The position numbers and the translations under genes are program-made. 64,000 nucleotides of DNA. Source: Branchiostoma floridae (Eukaryota > Chordata > Leptocardii > Amphioxiformes > Branchiostomatidae). The notes below the pieces were generated by a model. It worked only from the letters and a program-made list of their open reading frames with translations, did not search any database and was not told the origin of the DNA. Below, one piece after another: positions 34,791-45,510 of this stretch. Each line of letters opens with the position of its first letter. The stretch's first letter is position 1. The DNA is taken from contig NC_049994.1 of the NCBI RefSeq assembly GCF_000003815.2, positions 8,912,469 to 8,976,468 on the forward strand. Reading direction: 5' to 3'.

Positions 34791-36540
34791 CAAACTTTTG
34801 ACTTCCAATACAACAAGAGACCAATATCTCATCTCACTCAAAAGTCTGTAATCATGATTTCTGTAAGATCTAATCTAAAATACAGCTGAATATCTCATAC
34901 ACTCTATGTCAGCTTTAAGACATCAACAGGCCAGTCACCTTGTCATAAGATCCAAGTAAGGACGTTTATATGAACTTTGGCAAATGTTATCCAGGTCTAA
35001 TTTCTTATCACTAAGTCTACTATGGTGCGATAATCAATGTGATCATTTTAGGGGAATCATACTTTTGTTTGTGGAGTGGATCTAATTCCTGACTAGCTGC
35101 AGACTTTGACACAGAAATTTGATGACAAATGACGAACATATTTTTTGTCTCATCATTGAGTGTGATTTTCTAAGTACTTCCCAAGGCATGTTTTAGCCCT
35201 TTTTAAGGAAAGAGAGAACTTGGTTATGGGGTATGCATTCAGGAAACCATAGAAACAGCCGACACCCGACTACCCACGGTGCATCCCTATTTTTCCGCTT
35301 AACCTTTGGACTATCCCATGAGGCTTTGAGGCAATAAGCCTGTTTGACGTGCGGCCCAAGGGGCTGATCTCTTCCTCCATTTAAATGGAGGCTAAAGCTA
35401 ATATAGGACCCCTTGGCTGAAAGGTCACTGAAAAAAACACACTTGGAAAATGTCATAAGCAAAATTATTCCACAAAGGGCAATAGAGGCAGGGAGGAGGT
35501 GGAGATTTTCTGTGATTGCATGATACCGTTACACTGAGCAAATACAGGTTAGGAGCTGGTGTGAATCCTTCCAAACCTGATCTTTAACAATGTTAACTGT
35601 GCAAATACCACATTGCAAGGGAGCATAAATGTATTTATACGACTGTTTTATTTGGTACCTGATATATGTGCATAGGTTTTAGACATCATGCAGATAATTT
35701 CCAAAAACAACTAATATAAAAACAGTGTTGAAAGAGAATTTGGGCTGAAAATCTTTCAATTAAAGTAAAACAAAGCTACATTTGTGGTGTCTAGCCTATG
35801 TGAACAAGACGAGTGTGGAAAACAATAACAGTAATGGTAAACATGACACTGTTTTGATTAATGTTGTTGACTTAAGCTATTAAAACAACAGATGGCTTCA
35901 TCTATGCTACTAGCAGGTTTACTCCAGGGGAATAGATGACATTTTGTGCATCATGTGAGTCTTAACATTAAAAACCAACAGGGTAATGAATTTGACTGTT
36001 AACACATACCACATACATAGACATTAGTATAAAAACAACAGGTCACCAGTGTTATCTTTCTCCAACTCTTCACAACTTAAAAACAATTTTAATCATGCAG
36101 TCATTGACACTGAAAAGATATAATCTTTGATGCTGTTTCTTTTCTTAGCTCAATCCTCAACACTTAACTGCATGAATTCTCCTGTGGCACACGGATATTG
36201 AAGAACTGTTAAAATAATCCTAACTAATCTCTCAGAGAGCCATTGTCAGCTTGATGTTTCAGTTCACTGATCTGGAACTGTGACGGGAAGTAGCAGGGGT
36301 CAGGAGATTAGGATATAGGTTTATTGATTGGTTCAAACATGTAGATACACTAAAACAACACTAAGTTGGTAAGGCTGGCTGAAATATGTCATTTTAGTGG
36401 AGTTTGAAAACCATCTAAATAAAATTGAGAAATAAGAAGCCTATATAAAGGGAATATTACAATTACACCCTTGGCATATTGATAGTTGTACATACACAAA
36501 AATAATCAATCAATATTAAGGCATTGAAATTCAAATAAAA
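34791..36540. other. Unannotated stretch
   Basis: No gene recognised. About 35200-35410 is GC-richer and holds the palindrome listed separately. An 89-codon minus frame there (35193-35462) is chance-like. The rest is AT-rich. Confidence 0.5.
35374..35391. promoter_or_regulatory. Perfect 18-bp palindrome
   Basis: CCTCCATTTAAATGGAGG is its own reverse complement and sits in a GC-richer 200-bp patch. It may be a dimeric protein site or part of a small hairpin; no known motif is assigned. Confidence 0.35.
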
Positions 36541-37778
36541 CTAGAAAGGCCGACATTTGCTTAAGAGCAAATACAGCATATTTCAGCCATACCCCTTCCC
36601 ACGCAACATTGGACTGTTCCAAATCACCCCTGCGCAAAAATGGAACATCCTCTTAACAGTACATTATCCCCCAAAGTGGACTGGTATTGTGAATTGACTC
36701 CAGGTAAAAACAGAGCTTGCTTCTATTTTTCAGAAAATGACAATAATCACACCTTCCATTCAGAAAATTTTCATCATGACTGAAAATTGTTGAATGACTT
36801 CATGTAATGTCATTAACAATTTTCAGTACGATAACTAGGTGTAAGTTTAAAAAAGTATAAGCTCCTTGTGATGTGGGTACATTTATTATTGCAATGAACT
36901 TTTTTTATTCAAGTAGGGCATACGATTTAATAATTATCAAGCAGGTGCAGGTACTGTAGGAGCGTTTGTTTTCTTCAAGCTGTAAAACTGTTAAACTGTT
37001 TTACTTTGTATGCAATCAACCATCGAGCCTATTCTTATTTTAGTTTAACAACTTCCTGCCAGACCCGGAAGATACGATTGAACCTTGTTCGAGGATTTAT
37101 TTTCGTCTGTCTGGTCAGTCTGGTCATACCCTGGCGCTGAGAGTGTTTTATTGAGCTGAAACTCTGGCAGTTTAAAGTTACTTACAATTTAAATGTTCAA
37201 AGTTTATGTCAAACAATAACAGCACTAGGAAATGTGGCCACTATAGACAGGTGGTCACTATAGAGAAAATGCTGATCTATTGACTAGGAGCCATACGTTA
37301 CACATGATTTCAGTACACTGATCATTAATCAGATAAACATTGCACAGGTAAGCCAATTGTTTAGATGTACAATTAAGTTCAAATAATTCTGAAGAGAAAT
37401 ATTGATGAGAAAATAATCATTCTCGCCACTGTCTAACTTATAATTACGTATCAAAACTAAACGCAGATTTTCTAACTAACGCACCTTTCGCCGACTTCAT
37501 CATAGGACCGCCGGCTATCAATCAAACACGGCTGTTGATTAGACTTAGAGTTTCAAACAGTCATGTGCTGTGTGCCAGTTGACAGCGAACTTCATGCTAC
37601 GTGATGTTTTACATTGCTTGGACCTTCTTTCCTACAGCGGTGCTTCTACAAAATATTTAGACTGTAACACTGAGTTTTATAGAATAGAATTTGACGCAGA
37701 GCAGCGTTTTTTGCTGGGTATTTTTTTTGAAACATGTCCGTGGGAATATCAGCGAGGCGGCGACGTAGGGATATCAGA

Positions 37779-39090
37779 CCGTCAACAAAAGTCGCACGGC
37801 GGCTAACGGCGCAGCGAAGATACTAGCGCTATAAATAAGCGCTTCAACTAAGGATGGCAACCCGTACAATATTTTTGTATACTGTTGAGCTATGTAAAGT
37901 TTGTTGTTTATGAGGTTTTAGTTGTCTTTGAAGCTTTGACCCGAAATATTTTAAAGTCAAACTGCTGAAGAGAAGTAAGTGACTGCTACGATTATCGTAG
38001 ATATGGCCCTAAAAAAACTGATAAAAGAAGCCTTCTCAATAGCCTAAAATGCAAGAGCTTCCGGGGGGGCTTTGCCCACCTGGGTCCCCCCCACAGTGGC
38101 CCTGCCCCTGGACCCCGCCAGGGACATTCGGCGGCCCCCGGACCCCTGTCCGACGCTTTGAAAAAATCCTGGCGAGAAGTCTGTACGGCCTGAGTCTTCA
38201 AGTTAACGTATTGTGTGGTCCCGCTTATGAATATTAATTAGCCTTCGCTTTCCTCTTCGCTGATTGGCTGAACCATTAATTGAATTAACTCTTCCTGCCG
38301 GCTAGACGCAGGTGCAGATGTCGGCTCTGTGTGGTGAACGTCCGAAAGGTCACGGCATGGAGAACGAAAGAAAACCAATTTCCCCTAAAAAAAGTGCTGT
38401 AATTAAGCCTTTTACAGTACTTTATGCCAAAAATTTTACTTGGATCATTTTACCAACTATATTATGCCTATCTATACCAAATGTTACTCATACCAGGGTA
38501 CAGGGGTGCAAAATATACCGTTATAAGACCGTCAACAACAGTCGCACGGAGCTAACAGCGCAGCGAAAATACCATCGCTAGCGTTTCAACTTCGGATAAC
38601 AAGTTATAAGTACTGTTGAACTCAGTAACGTTAAAGTTTGTTTTTAGTTGCCTTTGACGGTTTGACCTGAAACAGTGTTACGCTAAACTCCTGAAGAGAA
38701 GTTAAGTGACTGCTGCGATTATCATAGATATGCCCCTAAGAACTGATACAATATAAAGCCTTCTGAATAGTCTAAAATGCGAGAGCCTTAGGCGGGCTTT
38801 GCTCCCCCTGGCGGGAACACTGCTATATACGGGATCATGAGGCCCCGCTTATGAATATTAATTAGCCTTTGGCCTCCTCTTCGCTGATTGGCTAGGTCTT
38901 TGATTCAATTAACTCTCCGGCTGACGCGCACAGGTGTGGCTCTGTGCGGGGTCACGGAAGGTCACGTCAGGAGGCCAAAAGAAAACAAATTTCCCCTCAG
39001 AAAAGTGCCAAAATTAATCATTTTAAAGTTGTTTATGTCAAAAATTTTACTTGAATCTTGTTACCAAGTATCTAATGCCTATCTATACCA
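37779..39090 (+). repeat. Direct duplication inside the long element
   Basis: Unit 1 begins GACCGTCAACAAAAGTCGCA at 37779 and unit 2 begins GACCGTCAACAACAGTCGCA at 38528. Both contain CTGAAGAGAAG-AAGTGACTGCT, a CCCGCTTATGAATATTAATT block and TCCTCTTCGCTGATTGGCT. Unit 1 carries an extra GC-rich segment (about 38060-38170) that unit 2 lacks. Unit 1 ends in a short truncated 162-bp unit (about 38470-38510), tying the duplication to the repeat family. The shared AT-rich stretch plus inverted CCAAT box looks promoter-like. Confidence 0.85.
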
Positions 39091-39815
39091 AATTTCAGGT
39101 CATTTAATTGTAATACCAGGGTACAGGAGCCAAAAGTGTCCTTTTTTGGTCAAAAATTGGCCAAAAATCGCAAAAATAAGCATTTTGTTGCACTGTACAC
39201 CAAAAGTGTTATTGAATTTATATGAAGGGATTATCAAGGCACATCTGTGTCAAATTTCAGCTCCTTCGGTGCAAAACCGAGGTACCGGACCAAAAATGTC
39301 CTTTTTGGTCAAAAATTGGTCAAAAAATCGCAAAAATAAGCATTTTGTTGTACTGTACACCAAAAGTGTTCTTAAATTTATATGGGGGCATTATCAAGGC
39401 ACATCTCTGTCAAATTTCAGCTCATTTGGTTGTAATACCAGGGTACAGGGGCCAAAAGTGTCCTTTTTTGGTCAAAAATTGGTCAAAAAATCGCAAAAAT
39501 AAGCATTTTGTTGTACTGTACACCAAAACTGATATTGAATCTATATGGGGGACTTATCAAGGCACATCTGTGCCAAATTTCAGCTCATTCGGTTATAATA
39601 CCAGGGTACAGGGGGCCCAAATATACAGTTTTGGTCTTAAGATGACCAAAAAACCTTAATAAAATCATTTAAGAGACAGATATGGAAAAAATGAAAAAAA
39701 CACCCGAGGGTATTGGCCCACTCTACCCTTGTGCCAAATTTCAAGTCATTCGGTTGAGGAACAACGGAGATACCGTGTTCTGAAGATTTGACAGGAGAAA
39801 GAAAGAAAGAAACAT
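39050..39815 (+). repeat. Five 160-163 bp tandem units
   Basis: Anchors of the form CAAATTTCAGxTC end at 39102, 39264, 39424, 39587 and 39748. Because the unit length is close to 162, a multiple of 3, open frames run through several units (for example 38888-39502, 204 codons) and repeat the same peptide. This is a property of the period, not evidence of a gene. Confidence 0.92.
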
Positions 39816-39866
39816 TACGAATACAATATATTTCACCATACCTATGGTATGGCTGAAATATAAAAA

Positions 39867-42800
39867 AGCTTTCTGTTAACACAACAGAATGTTTTGTCTT
39901 GTTTTCTCATTAAAAGCAACATACTGGAATAACGTATCTGTGTAAAACTGTGTAAAACTTTTCAATGATAGAAACACAAAAAATGACAATGACTGCAACT
40001 AATTGTTTCCTGACTAAGACAACAGTTCACATCGCTTCACACAAAGACCTAGAACCTATATATGGAAAAAAATTGTATGTTTCAAAACATATCTATGCAG
40101 CAATATCACAACCATTTCAGCACCTTGGACAGACACAACTGCACTTTAACAAATCTTACAAAAATTCTATAAAAGGTTCAGGAGCAAACATAAACATTCC
40201 TGTCATCACTTGGATTAGGCTACCTGGCAGCAAAACCTTATCAGTACTGCCCCCTGCCTGATCAGAGTTGAAGTGCAGACACAAAAAAGCGACCATTGTG
40301 TACATTGAATAACTAAATGTTACCAAAACTGTCAACCAACATACATGTAGCAATGATCATGTGTAAAGCCATATAAATCTTTACATTTCACATTTTTTTA
40401 TATTCCTCATGTCAGCAGTTTTCTAGATCATAGCAACAGTCTGATATGTTTCAGAAAACTCATCTACAGTCCAACCTGACCAGGCAAGAACCTTGCAAAG
40501 GGCATTCCCCTCCAGTCACAAGCCACAATAAAGCTGTCCTCTTCATTCTAACATACTTAACCCCACCCTGTCCTCAACAATCACATGTCCTAAGCAACAA
40601 TTTATCCTTGAGTGGTTGAAGAAGCTATGTTTGACTGCTCTTATCAAACTTTATGGGTCGTAACATCACATTCATTTGTCAAACAAAAAAGAATCATACA
40701 CAGCTTAAAAGTGTTGAGGATAACCCTTTAATAAAGCCGAGCATGTGATTCTAACATGATGGATCTATCCGGGAACAGCCGCGTGTTTTGGTTTTAGACA
40801 TAGAGACATACAGTCTAATCTCCACCCATCCCTGCAACACAGAAAGCACTCCGAGCGTAATCCCTGCACGCGTCATTCAACAAGGTCGTTCAAGGAACAA
40901 AACGATTCCGCAGTTTTCGCACTTATGAGATCAAATGTGTGGCCAAATTCATACCTTGGAAAGGAGAATAAATTGAGCAGAAAGGTGCTTTCACATCAGG
41001 ATAAAAGGGCTCCGAAACCGTATCTCTTTTCTTTCTGCTATCTGCACGGTGCACATACTTCAATATTTCATGCTACCAGTCTAAATGACAATCTTGATGT
41101 TATACATCATGTACCTGTGCTATCAGAACATGAAAAGAGGACAGCACTTTTATTCCCAGGGGAAACAAATGCTTTCTACTATCACTGCACTCTTGTGAAC
41201 AAACAAAAGGTGGAACAGACGTATGTTCTAAAATTTAGTGTACATCAAGTGAAATTGAGACCTGAGATGAAATTTGGAATGTACTGATAGCAATATATTG
41301 CTTCTTTCTCAGTAGCCCCTGCTGTAAAGCTAACAGTTAACACTGGGATTGTATCAGTTCCCAAAGGTTAACACTTACCTAATTAACATCTTAACCTTCT
41401 CCCAACTAAGGTAGCTGTTTGGTACAAATTTGTATTGGCTATTGGACTGTGCAGCAGATGGAAGGTTAATCATGAAGGATCATTTATTTTATAAAACACC
41501 AATTCTACGAAAACTTGATTTCTCCTTTCCTGACCTCTAACATTTCAAAGCTTAACACCTTATAGACTGGTTGCTATTCAGACTGTACAAGTCTCTTTGC
41601 ATTCCCTGTGACCTTCTAATTGCATGTTCTTTAACCTATTCACATTCAGTCTCGAGCCAGGCGTCCCGTAAAAGAATATTCGCTCTACCCACCAGGTGTA
41701 AAATTACACATCTTAATGCCTCCTATTGTGTAGGCTTATACATGAAGCACATTTGACATTTAGGTTACCGTTCTGGATTACACTTTTGTGAAAGACCATG
41801 CGGTAAGTGCTATTTTTCACCCTAGTAGACTGCCATCAGCCTAAAACAGCTTAAGTTAATAGCTATATACAACACACAGAGATAAAGCACACGAATCTGA
41901 CTTCATCCCTTGCAGCACAAGACAAGACTCCAGCTTCCAATTTTCACCTTATCTAAAGCTGCTGTGGATGTCTGACTCGTGTTGAAGCATGGAGCCATAG
42001 TCAGGAGCCAGCCGTCTGTGTAACAACTTTTACCAACATGATATATGCTCGTCCTTTATATTAACATGTAGATTCATTTATGTCTGTGTGACTAGATTTA
42101 GTGGAATCAGGGTAAAGGAGGTTTTCCGGCAGTTTAAGTTTACATTTTTAACAGTTTTGCAGCGCCATTGTAAATACATGTGTGTCGTCAAGACTTGATC
42201 GTGGTAACAACAAAAATAAAACCACTACAAACATTTTTTTCAAGACTTATAGTTGCTCTGCTAAAAAGAGGGATGGGGGGTGGTTATAAATATTTTACAT
42301 ATAGTTCATGGTCTAGGAAAAAAGAATAAATTTACATGTGTATCTACAATTAGATCCAGGTATATATTTTCATGCACATGCATACAGTACATATATATAT
42401 GTAGGGCAATTCCCTTAACAGCTTCCTCTAAGATTGCAGACTTCAAACTTATAATGTACTGACGCAAAGCTAATAAGATATACTCTACCAGAGCTCACAA
42501 GCTTCTAGTGTCTGCATATCAAACTTTGTAATCTTAATCTACAGAGTAGCTATTAATATTACATCATGCGATGTCAATTATCAATCTATATCATAACAAT
42601 CAGTATATACATGTAGATGCATTAGGCTTTCTTCACGTGATCTAAATTGGCTGATGCATATCTTTAAATGTAGATTGTAGTCTGACAATAATAGTCATTA
42701 CTCAGAAACTTTCATACACCTTCATGATTAACAGCATTTTGCTTAGCAATCAGTCTGCATGCTTTCAAACTAGCGCTATTCACTCCTAACTCAAAAACCA

Positions 42801-42889
42801 ATGTCACACAAACTACATGTACAATACATAATCCTATCGTAAACAGCATCAAATTTCATCAACCTAAATACAGAACACTCAGGTACACA
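39867..42889. other. Unannotated stretch
   Basis: No gene recognised. A 120-codon plus frame (40925-41287) follows a mildly GC-richer patch (40740-40930) but matches no family. An ATATATATAT run lies near 42390. Otherwise AT-rich. Confidence 0.5.
40101..40151 (+). repeat. Dispersed repeat, copy 1
   Basis: About 50 bp, including CATTTCAGCACCTTGGACAG and ACACAACTGCACTTTAACAA, recurs in the same orientation at 44256-44308 with a few mismatches. The family is not identified. Confidence 0.8.
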
Positions 42890-43085
42890 CAAAATGGCTG
42901 TTTGAAACGTTTACTATTCAGTCTTGCGAGGAAAGATTAGAGATTGCCAAACGGCGCCACGGAGGATAAGTTATCGTTAAGACAATGAGGGAACGAGGCT
43001 GGCGAAATGACAACATGAATTCTTCCAGAAATCCCAAATAGATTAAGAGTCGCAGAATTCCATTACAAGGGTTTAAGATTTGTGA
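42890..43085. promoter_or_regulatory. Weak candidate regulatory patch
   Basis: A GC- and CpG-richer 195-bp patch (for example AACGGCGCCACGG) in AT-rich surroundings, with no repeat or frame. Composition is the only support. Confidence 0.2.
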
Positions 43086-44255
43086 TGTAATAAACCCTGC
43101 TGTTAGTGATTATCAAACTTCTGGATAGAATGAGGAACTCGTGATAACATGGTTGGAACTGTAAACTCAGTCAAGCTACATCCTATAAAGAATGAAAATT
43201 AAAAGCTTGTGGGATCGAAGAGTTGGAGGTATAGGAACAACATTTATAGGTGTGATGCATTCCCTGTGAAGAGTTCAATGCAAAAATGGTGTTTGAGGTT
43301 TCATCAATAAATATACATGTACTTTCCAGAGTAAGTTGTGATGATAACTTATACTTCATTTTTTCAAGAAAGCCATCTTTTAAACAATTATCAAGCGTCA
43401 AATACACAATGTAGTAATAGTCATGGAGCATGACTTAAAGATGTGGTACTTTATAACACATGTTCAAAAGATGACCATAACAAAATCAAACTTTGAAATT
43501 CACAATTACTAGACATACTGGAACCTCCAATTGAATGCCATTGTAGCTACATGTAGCTTGTAGCGACAGGATATGCAATACCATCCTTATCGCTGTATCT
43601 AAAGCCTCTTATGAAATTCCCATAACTTTCAAAACCTGGAAAAAAGGAATCTCATTTCCTTTCCATTTCCATGACTTTTCATGACACAAGAGAATCTATC
43701 TGAGATAAGGACACTGCTATCTTGTTGTAAATGGAAGAGGAGGTGGAGAGCCCATTAAATAGAGACTGTTCAATAGATGGTATCTTCCCAGCCCAGACAG
43801 CTATCATGGGGATCAGGGGCTACACAACAGGAAACAGAACACTGCCATGATGGATTCTGGGAGGACACTCAAGGTCATACCCCCAAGGTCAGGTGGGTCA
43901 ACCCAGGATGGTGGCAGGTAGTTTATAACTGTTTGATTTACAACTTTATATTGATAAAAACAAGTTTTACCTGCGATTTGACTTGTGAGAATTACAGACA
44001 CGCCCTGAAGCGTAAAAATTTAAAGCAACTTGATTCAAGAGCCAAAAAAATCCAACATTGTTGTGCATTCATTTGTCAACGCTTTTTCGTTTCCTTTTTT
44101 TAATTAGCAAAAAGGAGAGGATGGTTTTACCTCACAAATATCCTAGTAATGATGAAATCTTGCCCTTTGGTTGTTTGTGATGACTTAAAGGTAGGCTGAG
44201 TAATACATGTCAATTAATGTTCTTTTTTACTCTATACAGTTACCAGCAGCAAGAC
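43086..44255. other. Unannotated stretch, nothing recognised
   Basis: Short frames only. The 108-codon plus frame at 43777-44103 has no family resemblance. A TACATGTA is at 43314-43321. Confidence 0.55.
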
Positions 44256-44308
44256 AACAATATCAGAACCATTTCAGCACCTTGGACAGACACAACTGAA
44301 CTTTAACA
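44256..44308 (+). repeat. Dispersed repeat, copy 2
   Basis: Matches the segment at 40101-40151 in the same orientation; the flanking sequence then diverges. Confidence 0.8.
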
Positions 44309-44339
44309 ACAGTCTTAATGGTGCTAAGTATTTTAAAAG

Positions 44340-44620
44340 GCCTAAGCCACCACAGAGAAAGATGCCCCAAAATGTAAACATGATACTTGTATCCTGTATA
44401 GTGCTGGTAATAGTTTTCCATCTGCTTGTCAACAAAAAGAAAAATCCCAGAAGGCCTAAAATTGACCTTGACCTTCATTCTCCCCAGACCTACCCACAAA
44501 CCAAATATCATCACAATCCATCCACACTAGGAACATGCATGAACACAAACACACAAACATACCCAAAACAATACCTCAAATTTCATGGAGGCATATCAAG
44601 CTGACATTCATGTCAACAAT
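44340..44620 (-). repeat. Fragment related to the 50-kb repeat, inverted
   Basis: On the minus strand it contains GGATGGAT-GATGATATTTGGT, a GTGGGTAGG block, GAATGAAGGTCAAGGTCAAT and TAGGCC, in the same order as 50120-50205 (plus). It includes a direct repeat of AGGTCA without spacer at 44464-44475. The two copies therefore belong to one dispersed family. Confidence 0.65.
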
Positions 44621-44689
44621 ATGTAATGTTTATCTTAAAACTGCCACGAGAAAGCTGCTAAGTTTTTATCTAACAACTGTAAATGACAA

Positions 44690-45240
44690 AACCTCCTGAC
44701 AGCCCGGCAGCAGCCTTCCTGTCTGGCTCAAGATAAAGTCCCCAGATACCAGTCCTTAATCCATTTTACCCCACTTCGATCTCCACACCCACACACTGAC
44801 GACAAAACGGACCATTTACCGGCCAAGCTTTCTTATCGACTTCTGTCTCCAATGTCCATCCAAACTTCCCTTCATCCGAGATATGGCAATGAAACATCAG
44901 TTATGTATTAACTGCTATGTCTAGAAGTACCGAATGGTATATAACACACAGATGTCTCGGGCAATACTGCAACATTTAGAGATGTGGGGATCAATAAGGT
45001 GCCACTTCTTGTTCCAGATGGGCACGTATGATGGCGCTCAGCCCCCTCCCCTGCTATAACCACTGCTGGTCCGCCATCGATTCCCGCGAATATTTCATGT
45101 CCAATATTGACTTTCTGTGGCGCAGCTACAGCGTTATTGCACCGGTGATGAGAATAGATGGGTGGGCACTTGGGGGAGTTTATACCAGCGAATCTGTTAT
45201 GTGGAATCATGCCTGCTGGCACTGTTGACTCTGAACTTCC
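44690..45240. promoter_or_regulatory. Candidate regulatory block upstream of a SINE
   Basis: Repeat-free, GC-richer sequence (44700-44900 and 44990-45235). Frames on both strands at 44908-45228 (up to 104 codons) have no known relatives. Possible conserved non-coding DNA. Confidence 0.3.
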
Positions 45241-45263
45241 ACTTGATCTTCATACTTTGTTAA

Positions 45264-45510
45264 CCAGTGCAATGGCCGAGAGGGTTGAATGTTCGCATTG
45301 CATTCGGTAGCAAGTTTGATCCCGGCCAAGTCATGCCAAAGACTTTTAAAATGGTACATGCTGCTTCCTCTGCTGAGCATGGAGCACTTATGAGGAAGAG
45401 TATTGGAGTTAAACACACATCACTACCAGTGGACTAGCCCCCAGCTATAGTGGCGTGCACAAATGTGTGGCCCAAGGGCTACAGAAATGGAGATGGGCAC
45501 CACTCCCAAG
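45264..45510 (+). mobile_element. tRNA-derived SINE (amphioxus-type body)
   Basis: The head has a class II tRNA-like A box, TGGCCGAGAGGGTTGA (45273-45288), and a B box, AGTTTGATCCC (45313-45323), as in tRNA-Ser/Leu. The body follows with GGTACATGCTGCTTCCTC, GAGGAAGAGTATTGGAGTT, AACACACATCACTACCAGTG and GGGCTACAGAAATGGAGATG. I associate this body with amphioxus SINEs from memory. It encodes no protein and would depend on a LINE for retrotransposition. A TGATCCC in place of the standard TCGANTCC suggests decay. Confidence 0.82.

Larger units (their letters stand above)
36541..39866 (+). mobile_element. Possible long member of the 162-bp-unit element family
   Basis: The left end (about 36541) matches the ACTAGAAAGG terminus with its TTGCTTAAGAGCAA hairpin and the following ATATTTCAGCCATACC. 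The right end (about 39866) matches the alternative palindromic terminus CCATACCTATGGTATGG and GCTGAAATATA after the GAAAGAAAGAAA tract. ATAAAA is present just outside both ends and may be a target duplication, though A-richness weakens that. The interior holds about 1.2 kb of single-copy sequence, a diverged tandem duplication and five anchors at 160-163 bp. No transposase frame seen. The alternative is two independent fragments. Confidence 0.5.

Noticed and set aside
38888-39659. 204- and 145-codon frames with repeating peptide
   Set aside because: They run through the 162-bp tandem units, whose length is a multiple of 3. The peptide repeat mirrors the DNA repeat, and equivalent frames are broken in other copies.
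40925-41287. 120-codon plus frame
   Set aside because: The translation is not family-like and flanking splice signals are not convincing. Left uncalled.
45273-45330. Possible tRNA-Ser/Leu gene
   Set aside because: The B box is degenerate and the acceptor stem does not close; the downstream body shows that it is a SINE head.
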